From Pascua guehoae (Eukaryota; Basidiomycota; Tremellomycetes; Trichosporonales; Trichosporonaceae), in NCBI GenBank assembly GCA_001600415.1, contig BCJX01000005.1, forward strand, positions 480,083-544,082: a DNA stretch of 64,000 nucleotides, in the 5' to 3' direction. The notes below the pieces were generated by a model, which made no database searches, was not told the DNA's origin, and worked only from the letters and a program-made list of their open reading frames with translations. A program made the translations under genes and the position numbers. Shown here piece by piece: positions 44,301 through 53,810 of the stretch (position 1 is the first letter of the stretch; every line of letters starts with the position of its first letter).

Positions 44301-45384
44301 TTGCCATGTTGCTGTTTCGGTTTCGGATGCAAGCAAGTACAGTATGCAGGACAGCAATGAGAACCAACCAGCACACGATCACTCTGCACTATTGTGCGCA
44401 TAACGCCAACTATTCTTAACCACACGCGGGGTCGTCCCAAGACGAAAAAGCGTCACGCGCGCTTCCCCTTGTGCTTTAGCCCACCGTTTCGCACTCTATT
44501 CCTAAAACACTTGCACTGCTTGGATGGGCGGGGAACATGGGCCATTGGACGAGACTGGGGCGGCATGAACGAGGCACCCAGAGGCACACGGCACGGCACA
44601 TTTGGGGAGCGCTCCGTTGGCATGTTTCTAGATTTTGCTCAACCTCGTCAACATAGAACAAACGCTGTACAACCTCCGATTGCGACTCGTCTCGATTACT
44701 ACTTGCGATGCGCATGCGAGGTGAAACGGGCCTGGCCACTGTGGACATATAGGCTCAGAGGTCAAACAGGACAGGAGGACGAGTGTGGCCCCGCAGAGCA
44801 GAGTACTAGTAGTAGTGGTTATGTGCACACACACACACGCGGAGGCCACTTGCTCAAGGTGGTTGTTGATGTTGTGTTTGGGTGAATCGCCAGGTTTTAC
44901 GTAAGAGACACATGGCAAGGGCCGGATATGGCAATAGCCCAACCATCTGGGGTCCGCCGTGTGGCACTTTGTGGGGGGTGGCGTGTGGCGCGTGTGGCAT
45001 GTGGCACACGGCCTCGTTGGACCTTGTCAAAGGCATCAAAGGGTCAGTGCGATATCACACACAGTTCTGACCCACCATGAACGCCAGTTGCATTATCGGA
45101 AGAGTAGCATATACTCTCTGCCGTCGGGAGGCTGTGGACCTCTCTTGAAGAATGCTACCTACGTTCTTGCGATTCCGCGTGAATTGTACCAAGTGGGGTG
45201 GTAGGCCAAGGTGAATTGTGACCTGGTGTGCAAAGTGGCATCGAGTCGTGTGACCTGTATGGGCGTGTGTGTTTGGCGCTCAAAATATGTGTGAGGCCTG
45301 TGATGACCGTGCTGGGTGGCTGGGGGTTGTTAAACCCCACCAGTTTCTCGCATCACGGGTTCAGAGGTGATGAGCGCTTCGAGG

Positions 45385-45555
45385 TGGATGCCCCATAACG
45401 GATGCCCCATAACAGATTCCCCATAACAGATGCCTCATACCAGATGCTTCGTCAAAGATGCCCCATAACAGATGCTTTGTCACGGATGCCCCATCACAGA
45501 TGCCTCATAACAGATGCTTTGTCACAAGTGCCCCATAACAGATGCCCCATCACAC
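45385..45555. repeat. GATGCCCCATAACA-type minisatellite
   Basis: About eleven degenerate units built from GATGCCCCATAACA, GATGCCTCATA and GATGCTTTGTCAC, upstream of the coiled-coil gene at 45901. Confidence 0.8.
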
Positions 45556-45657
45556 TCTGCGCACATGACATCGATGCGCCCCAAGCCGTCTGGCAGCACC
45601 GTCTGCTCCCGTTCCAGTTATGCTTCCACCACGTCTTATCCACCCTCAACCCACTCG

Positions 45658-45665
45658 TATTTAAG
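45658..45665 (+). promoter_or_regulatory. Candidate TATA box (TATTTAAG)
   Basis: About 240 bp before the ATG at 45901 and 150 bp before a predicted 5'-leader intron (45809-45872, GTGAGT ... CTGAC ... CAG). Confidence 0.4.
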
Positions 45666-45900
45666 ACTGGGCTGTTGTCCCATCTCTCAACTCTTCACAT
45701 CCACTCGCTTCACTTCTCACAACCACTCCCTTCACTTCTCCCAACCCAAACCCTGTCACCCCTCCATCGCCCTCCCCTCTGCCCTTCCCCTCCAGGCCCC
45801 GCCAGTCGGTGAGTCCCCACCTGATCCCTCTTCTCACCTCAGCTTCCCACTGCGACTCCAACTGACATTCAGTCGCCACCCGTCTGATTCCACGTTAAAA

Positions 45901-46872
45901 ATGCACAACCCGGACGCGGTGTCGACGTCGAGTACGTCTGCCTCAGACATGTCGACAATGCCCGGGACGTCAACCCATCTCGTCGAGGATCCTCCTCCCG
46001 TGTCGGCGCACCCAGCGCCGACTGGTGCCACCGTCGTGACCGCGCCGGTTCAAGCCAATATGCCCGGGAAGATTCTGCTCGTGGTGGACCGCGACGCCAA
46101 GTTTGAGGTCGACCAGAATGGGGCCTTTGTCATCAAGGCCGGTAGTCCCGTGACCGTCATCACCACACCCGACCTGTCCTCTGTCCCAGCCGTGAACAAC
46201 CCGCTTGGGGGCGTGCCGTCGCCCAGCTCCATTGTCTCGCACCCCGACGCCTCTGAGCATGGAGACAACAACAGCGCTGCCGCGGGCAATGCCGCGTCGG
46301 ACACGTCGACCAATGCTCACGTGGCGGCTCTCGAGTCGAAAATTAAGCGAATCCACGAGGAAAATGGCGACCTTCTGTCCGTTGTGCATGATACCGAGGA
46401 CGCTCTCCAGGCAACCAGGCACCAGCTGCTTGCTACCCAGGACCAGCTGCGTGCTGCCCAGGACAAACTCCATGCTACCGAGGACGACCTGGCCATCGTG
46501 ACCACCGAACTCCATGCTGCCAAGGACCAGCTGCAAACCTTCAAAGACGAGTCCCACGACATCAAGGAGAAACTCGTTGCCGACATCGACAATCTCAAAG
46601 TCGTCAATCTTCAACTGAGGATGAAGTCGGACACCACCCTGCACAAGTTTGGTGCAACCAAGGCCAACCTCCAAGCGACAAAGGCCGAGCTTCATTCTCT
46701 CAAGGTCGAGCTTGAATCCACCAAGGCAGAACTCTACAAGGCTCGCAACAAGCTTGGCAACACCAACCTCGCGCTCCCCCTGCTTCGACCTCAACAGCTT
46801 CACGCTCCCCCCGCACCGCGTCCTCTGAACAACAGCGCCAATGCCCTCGACCGCCCGCCCTATCGGCAATGA
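45901..46872 (+). CDS. Coiled-coil protein, paralogue 1; ubiquitin-like C-terminus out of frame
   Basis: Open frame of 323 residues from the ATG at 45901. The start (AVSTSSTSASDMSTM) is nearly the same as that of the gene at 47880. A short beta-rich motif follows (ILLVVDRDAKFEVDQNGAFVIKAGSPVTVI) matching paralogue 2 (VLFKVHGGANIEID, IIIKAVNPVTII). Residues ~140-295 are heptad coiled coil, with consecutive seven-residue units (QLLATQD, QLRAAQD, KLHATED, ELHAAKD, QLQTFKD) reflecting 21-bp repeats in the DNA. The frame ends at 46872, but the next frame, from about 46850, encodes ILIFMLADGLVLVQTTKMTT, clearly related to the ubiquitin-like start in paralogue 2. This copy therefore looks C-terminally truncated by a frameshift. 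Function unknown. Confidence 0.65.
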   Translation: MHNPDAVSTSSTSASDMSTMPGTSTHLVEDPPPVSAHPAPTGATVVTAPVQANMPGKILLVVDRDAKFEVDQNGAFVIKAGSPVTVITTPDLSSVPAVNNPLGGVPSPSSIVSHPDASEHGDNNSAAAGNAASDTSTNAHVAALESKIKRIHEENGDLLSVVHDTEDALQATRHQLLATQDQLRAAQDKLHATEDDLAIVTTELHAAKDQLQTFKDESHDIKEKLVADIDNLKVVNLQLRMKSDTTLHKFGATKANLQATKAELHSLKVELESTKAELYKARNKLGNTNLALPLLRPQQLHAPPAPRPLNNSANALDRPPYRQ

Positions 46873-47879
46873 AGGCAGAATCTTGATCTTCATGTTGGCC
46901 GACGGTCTAGTCCTGGTCCAGACTACCAAGATGACGACTTTTCGCCAAGTGACGAAAGGCTTCCGTCTCGTTAGCGACACTGCGAACTTCTCCCCCTTCC
47001 CCCTTGCCCCTTCCACCTTCCCCTTTCCCAGTCCCCCCTTCCACCTTCCTACGCCCCCTACGAAAAAAATTCTACAATTGTATCTTCGTCCTCTGTTGTA
47101 CCCACTTTCAGGACAAAGTACCGTCATAAGAATACCATCTCCTTCATGTATCAACATCGTAGCCTACGCGCGAGCTTCTTACTGTAAATATGCAACGTGT
47201 CCCTGCCCATTAGCCTGTGCACTGTACCGTGCCTCAATAGCTCGTGCATCAGGATCACCTTGTCATCCAACAGTCCTCCTGACCGCCAATGGTGATTGGG
47301 AAGTGGACAAGTCGCCTCTCTACCCCCGCTGTCGACAAGTCAATCGCACGCTCTGCACGCATGCCAGTGCTGAAACCCCTCTTCCTCTCCTCAGCACACA
47401 TGAAGTCAAGGTGACGCACATGCGCACATGGGCACACTTTGGGCGTGCGCCCCATACCTGCACACTGCACCTGGTCGGCTTGACACGCTGATGCAATGCG
47501 CCCCAGCACACACGTTCCCGCTTCCGTCGTCGTCGAGTCACATGCCTCGTCGCCTCGTGCTGCACTTCTCACCACACCATGCGCGTCTCGGTCAGCTCAG
47601 CACACCCTACTTATTCCTCCCAGCTTGACTCTTGCATTCAACTGTTACCCGTCTCTCCATTACCCTCAAGCACTTCTCTCTTCGATACCCTTGCATCCCT
47701 CCCCACTCGCCTTCCTCCCCATTCGCCTTCCTCCCCACTCGCCTTCCTCCCCATTCGCCTGCTCCCCCTCCACTCAACACCTCAGCACGTGAGTTCTCGA
47801 CCTCCCCTTCGTCCCCTTTGCCATCACTTCACCATTGCGTATCTGACATCCAGCCCAACCCACCGCACCCCGAGTCTCG
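46873..47879 (+). other. Relic of ubiquitin-like coding sequence and promoter of paralogue 2
   Basis: The first ~100 bp hold the out-of-frame remnant of the ubiquitin-like domain. The rest is intergenic, pyrimidine-rich, with a 15-bp CGCCTTCCTCCCCAT repeat (about 47708-47760) and a predicted 5'-leader intron (47789-47853). Confidence 0.55.
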
Positions 47880-49229
47880 ATGTACGACGACGCTGTGTCG
47901 ACGTCGAGCGTGGCGACCTCGACCACGTCGACCATGTCAGATGCCACCATCCACGAGGCCGCTTTGGGCGACGGCACTCCCACCAACTCGGCACACGAGG
48001 CACACAAGACCTCCGCACCCACCGGCACCAAGAACACGAGCACGCACCTGTCCGTCGACACTGCGTCGGAAGTTCTGTTCAAGGTTCACGGCGGCGCGAA
48101 CATTGAAATCGACGCGACTGGTGTCATTATCATCAAGGCAGTCAACCCCGTTACCATTATCGCCAACCCCAGCAAGTCGACGACGAGTGCGGTCGACTGC
48201 AACTTCGAGCCCGCACACACCCGTTCGCGGGCGACAACTACCATCGGCAATGGTGGACTGGTTCCCCCTGGCGGCACGACCAACGACCTGTTCGAGGCTT
48301 GGATCCATGCGCGGGCCGACAAGGTGGCACTCGATGCCGACGCTCTCCAGTCCGTCCTGCGTACGTGTCGCCCAGACGTGGACGGCACGATGCAAAACGC
48401 CGAGGCCACCGAGAACAACCTGCGTGCCGCCGAGAACGACCTGCGTGCCGCCAACGATGCACTTGAGGCCAAGACGACTGAGCTCCAATTCAAGGATGCT
48501 GAGCTCAAAGCCACGAGCGACAAGCTGCGCGAGATAAAGGAGGAACTCGATGCAGCCAACGTCAAAATTGCCGAGTACGAACTTGAAGTACTCGAGAGCC
48601 GTCATCAAGTGACAAAAGCCCAGCTTGAAGAAGCCACCGCCACACAGAAAGCCGCAGTAGACGTCTTCCGCATGAAAAGGGAAATGTTGAAAACGGAAGT
48701 GAAAGGTGCCCTACACGGACAGCCTTGGGACCTCCCGAAAGAGTTCCAACCCTACCGTTGGGAGTGCTATCGCCAGTATGACAGGCAGTTGAGTGCCGAG
48801 CGCAACCACCAAGAGTCCCAGAAGCATCTCGACGCGGCAAAGCTCAAGCTTCAAGCCGTACAAGTCAATCTCAGCGAGACAGCCGACGAACTCGGTGACA
48901 TCGTGGAGGAGAAGCAGCCTTGCGAAAGCCCCGTTACTCGGCCCAACAATGTCGACAAAATCTCAATCACCTTCAACTTCGCCGACGACCATGTCACAGT
49001 CGAAACGACCAAGACGGCCACATTCGGCGACCTCATCGAGCGCCTCCGCGTCGAGAGCGACGAGGATGGCGGCTATCGCATCCCCCTCACCGAGATGCGG
49101 TTCAATTACGCCCTCTATTGGTTCCCACACACGGCGACCGCCCAGGACCACAATCTGCGGAATGGAGCGTCCGTGTTCGTCTACCGCCGTAGTGGCACGG
49201 ACATGATTCGTCGTGTTGAATGGGTGTAA
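47880..49229 (+). CDS. Coiled-coil protein with C-terminal ubiquitin-like domain, paralogue 2
   Basis: Single open frame of 449 residues. The Ser/Thr-rich start and beta motif (VLFKVHGGANIEID, IIIKAVNPVTII) match paralogue 1. Residues ~175-350 are coiled coil (ATENNLRAAENDLRAAND, LEAKTTELQFKDAELKAT). The last ~80 residues read like a ubiquitin fold: strand ISITFNF, strand HVTVETTKTATFGDLIERLR leading into a helix, strand MRFNYALYWF, then TAQDHNLRNGASVFVYRR, which parallels the end of ubiquitin (short helix, L-x-N, final strand). It does not end in Gly-Gly, so conjugation is unlikely; a binding or scaffolding role is more plausible. Upstream, GTGAGT at 47789 and CTGAC-CAG ending 47853 mark a 5'-leader intron like that of paralogue 1. 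No named family recognised. Confidence 0.65.
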   Translation: MYDDAVSTSSVATSTTSTMSDATIHEAALGDGTPTNSAHEAHKTSAPTGTKNTSTHLSVDTASEVLFKVHGGANIEIDATGVIIIKAVNPVTIIANPSKSTTSAVDCNFEPAHTRSRATTTIGNGGLVPPGGTTNDLFEAWIHARADKVALDADALQSVLRTCRPDVDGTMQNAEATENNLRAAENDLRAANDALEAKTTELQFKDAELKATSDKLREIKEELDAANVKIAEYELEVLESRHQVTKAQLEEATATQKAAVDVFRMKREMLKTEVKGALHGQPWDLPKEFQPYRWECYRQYDRQLSAERNHQESQKHLDAAKLKLQAVQVNLSETADELGDIVEEKQPCESPVTRPNNVDKISITFNFADDHVTVETTKTATFGDLIERLRVESDEDGGYRIPLTEMRFNYALYWFPHTATAQDHNLRNGASVFVYRRSGTDMIRRVEWV

Positions 49230-50602
49230 TGTCGGGACCATCGTAGCCGCACAGGTTTGTTTCTGTCCTCTACCACACACACCACATTACGCTGACCTCG
49301 TTAGAGATCTAGCCATTCAATCCCATTGTTCTTTCACATGTGCATACCCTGCCCACAGCCCGTAGGTCCTCATGGGCGGTTCATTCGGGCCAGCCTGAAA
49401 TTACCACTGTCGTTATGCAAAGCGTTCTGCTGATCAGTCCCCACTGTGCTCACCTTGGGTCAGTGTGCCTGGTTGGGGAGCTGGTAAAGTTGTGACAGAG
49501 TTTTGAGACAAATATAGCAATGTGTCACACCTCGGAGACGTCGGCATGGCACTCATTTCCCTGCGTTCAGTGATGTCAAAGTAACTGCTTCCCCCCAGCG
49601 CCAAGCCAACAAAGCTGATAACTAAACCTCGTTAGTGCGCGCCGAACGTCCACTATCTCTGCTCGAGCGTCTGGCACAGTATCTGCGTGTTGGCAGGACG
49701 CCTCTCTCGCCTATCTCGGGATACTGCCACACCGCGTCTCATCGTGGGCACGAACGATCCACAAGGTTTATCCAATCCTTGTAGCACGCTCACACTCGAG
49801 CCCTTCTGGCCTCTATCCGCCCCGTAAAAGCGCGCCGTGATCGGGATGATGGAGTGGGTGCACCCCGGAGCGCAGCTGGCCAACGGAAACGATCAAGCTG
49901 CTACGGCGTTTGTTGCGTGCTTCAACGCGTGACACGCGCTATTGGCATGGAGTCGCCTGTCGGCCCGAGTCCCATCGCCCATGGAGATGTCGCAACGATG
50001 AATGTGCGGCACGCCGAGCTCATTCTTACTGAACTGGTAAGCTGGACAGCGAAGGGGCATGGTGTCTGATGCAGTAGGATGACTACCTCCTTGCTAGCAT
50101 ACCGTCGGCCAGAGACGTTGATGGACCAGCAGTATTGGTGGGATCTCCGCCACGTCATCTACTAAGGCTGACTGGGCAGGGCTTCTCTCCTCTAGAACAC
50201 ACCGTTGCCCTTGAGTTTTCCATAAACTGCATATGAATTCCTTTCGCTCAGGATGCCGTGTTCGTCACCGAGCCGTCGCGGGAATAACGACGCAACTAGT
50301 GCGCGGCGGAGCACGCCCACTCTGTCGTCCAACTTCAAGCGCCCTCTCTGCAATGTATATATGTCCTCTGTGTTGTAGAAACTAGAGAATAGAGCAACAT
50401 AAAGAGCCGAGATACTGATTTGTACGGTTATAAGGGTGCGCGTGGAGCGGCGGCCCCGCGGGGGGGCGCCGCGAGCAGGGCTACAAGACCGTCACTTATT
50501 GCAACATGTGTGCCATCTCTTCCCTCCCAGCAAACTCTGTTCTTCCCGTCATGTCTACTTGTCCTGTAATCTGCTCTCTCCGTGACGTGTCGCTCGAAAG
50601 CG
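49230..50602. other. Intergenic region
   Basis: About 1.4 kb between convergent genes. No repeats, tRNA or coding gene recognised; a GC-rich hairpin-like GGCCCCGCGGGGGGGC occurs near 50452. Confidence 0.45.
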
Positions 50603-51783
50603 CTACATGTTAGGAATGTAGGGCGACTGGTACCCGGGGTCGGTCTCGAGCTTGAAATCGTTCACAGTGAGGGTCGCGGCGTACTCGTCAAGCGTGTAAA
50701 AGTTGAGGCAAGAGTCAACGGTACGGGCGATCTGATTGCGGTCGCCGGTCGTGCCGGCCTTGATGTCGACGAGGCACGACGCCAAGATCTCGTGAATCTT
50801 GGCATGCGTGTCGATGTCCGGATCGAAGGCGAACAGGCCGCGGTCGACCTGGAGCATGTTGACGAAAGTGTACTACTGTCAGCTTGAGAGCCTTACCAGC
50901 CCCTGAAACTTACCTTTATGGTCGGAATGGACTCGGCCATGGGCCCGAGGATGGGTGCAAGGATGCCCATCTGTTTGCGTGCCTTCTCGAGCAGGCGTGG
51001 CCCGATTTTTGTCCTTGTGTTCCTAAAGATGAAAACGACATGATTCAGTGAGGTCGGCCAGGAGGGTGGGCGAATGACGCACTTGTCAGCACCGAGAAGT
51101 CTCGGGTCCACCAGGTTTACGACTAGCTTCTCCACGCCATTAGCAAGGGGCCCAAGAGGGAGAGAAGGCTTCATGGGATCGGCGAAGGGGCCTCCGCTAC
51201 TTAGCAAAACGTAGAACGCTGAGAACATGACAACGCGTTTGGCGGGAATTTCATGTGCCCACGGCTCCGAGTGGAGGTTTATGTCGCTGTGACGCAAAGT
51301 GTGCACGTTGGAGAGCCCGCGAAAGACGGGCGAGGTCACCATGGAATGCCACTCGTACATGCACCTGGAGAGCAGCCCTCCGGCGTTCACGACACGTGCG
51401 TGCTTGAGGATGGCGCGGCAGCCCTGTTCATGTGCGTCCCAGTTGTGCCATCTAATGTCTTTCTTCCTTGGACGGCCGGGCATGCAAAGCGTGCACCGAA
51501 AGGCGGCGTGCCATTGAATGTTCTTCTTCCTTGGACGGCCGGGTAGGCCAAGCTTGCGCCAAAGGTCGGCGGGCTTTATTATAGTGGCAGCGCGGAAGAC
51601 GGCAACATTTTCGAGGTGGGTCAGGAGGAATTCAACTTTAATGTGGTGGGCAAGAATCGAATCAGCACGGTGCTTGAACGACTTGGAGATGCCGCGGAGT
51701 GCAACGAGTGTCTCGCGGTCCGCGAGCGCAAAGATGTTGTCGATGACGGGGAGGTAACATGCCGCGTCAAGAGTGAGTGGCAT
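50603..51783 (-). CDS. F-box-like family protein, member D, with an internal 63-bp duplication
   Basis: Two exons, 50914-51783 and 50603-50872, separated by a 41-bp intron (GTAAGT ... CTGAC ... TAG); joining gives 379 residues. The CAG three bases before the chosen acceptor would put a TAG stop in frame. Residues ~5-45 (ACYLPVIDNIFALADRETL, then LRGISKSFKHRADSIL) match the F-box-like start of member C. The middle has LPGRPRKKNIQWHAAFRC repeated as MPGRPRKKDIRWH, from a DNA duplication at 51446-51571. LVVNLVD / VVFIF strands recur. Exon 2 supplies the C-terminal signature (FYTLDEYAATLTVNDFKLETD), which confirms the splice. The frame stays open upstream to 52155, so the N-terminus may be longer or the leader spliced. 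Confidence 0.7.
51446..51571. repeat. 63-bp tandem duplication within the F-box-like gene (2 copies)
   Basis: Copies 51446-51508 and 51509-51571 share TGCCAT, AATGT, CTTCTTCCTTGGACGGCCGG and a related end. 63 bp is 21 codons, so the frame is preserved. Confidence 0.85.
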
Positions 51784-53810
51784 TCCTGAGGCGTCAGTGT
51801 GTGAAGGTACGCGACTCGAGTGTAGTTCTTGCTTGCCCCAGATACACGCCCGTTTTGGGCGCTGATAATAGTGGGAGGGAGTTGAACTCACTGCTTGCTT
51901 TGGGGTGGAGCAGGGAAGTGGGCGAGGTGATGCTGTCGCTTTGTGGCGCCGACGAGAGGATGAGGATGACAGGAAGAAGAGGAATGGACTGAAGTGAGAG
52001 AAAGGAGGCGAGAGAGATGGGCGAGGGAAAGCGACGAGCAAGGAGATGGGAGTAAGAAGGCAATAGGAAGAAAGAGAGCAAGGAAGATGAGAGGATGGAA
52101 GATGGATGAGAGGAAGGAAGTGTCGAGTGAGGGATGGAGCGATAGAGCGATGCATGGTGAATGCAGCTTACCGAGATGGCCTATATATACTGCTTGCGCG
52201 TGCGCACAGCTCGCACAGCTCGCACAGCCCGTGCGGGCGAGCGCGCACAGCCCGTTCGAGCTCGGGCCAACCAACAGGAAGATGAGAGCAAGGAAACAAG
52301 AGCAAGGAAACAAGGGCAAGGAAACAAGACCAGCCTGTATCCAAGCAGAAGGTGAGGTGAGGTGAGTCAACCGCAGGCGACGATCAACGGCACCACCGGC
52401 CTTTTGCAGGTGGCACGACTCGCAGCGACGATCCTCGCCAGGCCCACACGACGATCACTAGACCAACAGAGCTGCCGCGCTGCCAGCAGCTAGCAGAGAC
52501 CAACACAGAAGACCGACAGAGGGAACCGCACGCCGTATGGGGTCAGCACCACTCACCCACTCACTCACTCACCCACCTGCCACCTCCCACGCAAGCAACT
52601 CACGTCGTCCCAAACACCCCAGCTGAACGTATTGATCAACCACAAGCCGTCCTCTGTTTGCTACACCTCTTCCGAACTAGTTACAGATCCCCATGGCGGA
52701 CACGTGGTATCACCCGCCGACCTGATCGTGACGTTGTGAGGGAGTCGTGATCAGTACCCAGGCATAGAGGGGACGCATCAGCAGAACGCGACCGTGGTGT
52801 AGTCCAGCTTACCCCGGCGGGTGTAGAGTTCAACCCAACCTACCCACCGAAGGCGCCCAGCATGCCCAGGCCGCGACCAACACAACCATTATAGCGATAT
52901 GACCCAGCGACCCACCCAACCCCAGTTGCCCACTCGCGGCCACTCGCGGCCAAATCTCCAGCCCACCCAGATATCACAGATTGACCGATTCCCAATCCCC
53001 CTCCCCCCCCCAGCTTCCCAGACGTTTCACCCCCGTGCCCATCGCCCACCCCACACCCTACCCTGCACCCTGCACCAGTGGCGCACCCTCGGCGAGCGGC
53101 CGGTCCGGAAAACGTCGGTGGCCAGTGCCCCGTAATCGGTGGGCAGCAGATCTCCGGGTCGGCGAGCCGCGAGAGGGGGCCGGGTTTGTTTCTGTCTGGC
53201 AGCTGGCAGCCCACCGCCCACCGGGTGATCCGGTACTGCGGTGCGACTGTGTTAGTTGGCGGCCGGGGGAAGTCGGGATGGGTTGTGTTGCTCGCGCTTG
53301 GTTTCCGATCACTCCCATGCTCCACTTACGGATTGGTTGGGGGTGGGGTAGATAGTTGCCGGTCATGTTGAGGAGTATGTGCTTCGGACGTGGCGAAGGT
53401 TGCGGGTAGTTTGAGCTGGCAAGGTTACTCATACCGTGTGATCGAAGCGTGTGGTATGCCAAGATCGGACAGAGTGAGACTCCTTCTACGGTGGCTTCGG
53501 GTTGATCACCTGATCAACACGGCAATCTTCGGCACGACGCGAACGCGTGCCTGCGTACCGCGTACCTCGGCATGTGACCTGACGCGCTCGCGCGTTTCGG
53601 ACAAGCCGCCGCAAGGTTTCAAGCCCAGCGGTGCAGATCACCCAGCCGACGCCACTGCTGTTGCCGTTGACGCGGTACTAACCCCCCAACGCCCGCAGAC
53701 GCGCAGATCGAAAGTATGGGCATGCATGTCTAATCGTATGGCCCGACAACCAAAGTCTAGATGAACCCAAAGAGCTGACAACAATCGCGCTGGCCATTCT
53801 AATGGTACAC
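51784..53810. other. Intergenic region
   Basis: About 2 kb. A TATATATA at 52182-52189 is about 30 bp upstream of where the member D open frame begins, and CGCACAGCTCGCACAGC repeats lie at 52200-52255. An AGCAAGGAAACAAG repeat occurs at about 52284-52328. Otherwise no gene recognised. Confidence 0.5.
52182..52189 (-). promoter_or_regulatory. Candidate TATA box of the F-box-like gene D
   Basis: TATATATA on the minus strand, about 400 bp before the ATG at 51783 and about 30 bp before an upstream ATG at 52155, suggesting transcription starts near 52155 with a long or spliced leader. Confidence 0.4.

Larger units (their letters stand above)
41320..45900. other. Gene-poor 4.6-kb region
   Basis: No supported gene. 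Several 100-300-codon ORFs are present, but they lack family features and are compositional. Notable content: (CCAT)n at about 43240-43258, (CCAG)n at about 43364-43381, AGTAGT at 44806-44817, a 15-20-bp minisatellite near 45385-45555, and a candidate TATTTAAG at 45658-45665 for the gene at 45901. Non-coding RNA genes cannot be excluded. Confidence 0.5.

Noticed and set aside
46760..46870. A short intron that would restore the ubiquitin-like frame in coiled-coil paralogue 1
   Set aside because: The only GT before an AG here gives a 16-nt intron, too short to splice, so a frameshift is the simpler reading.
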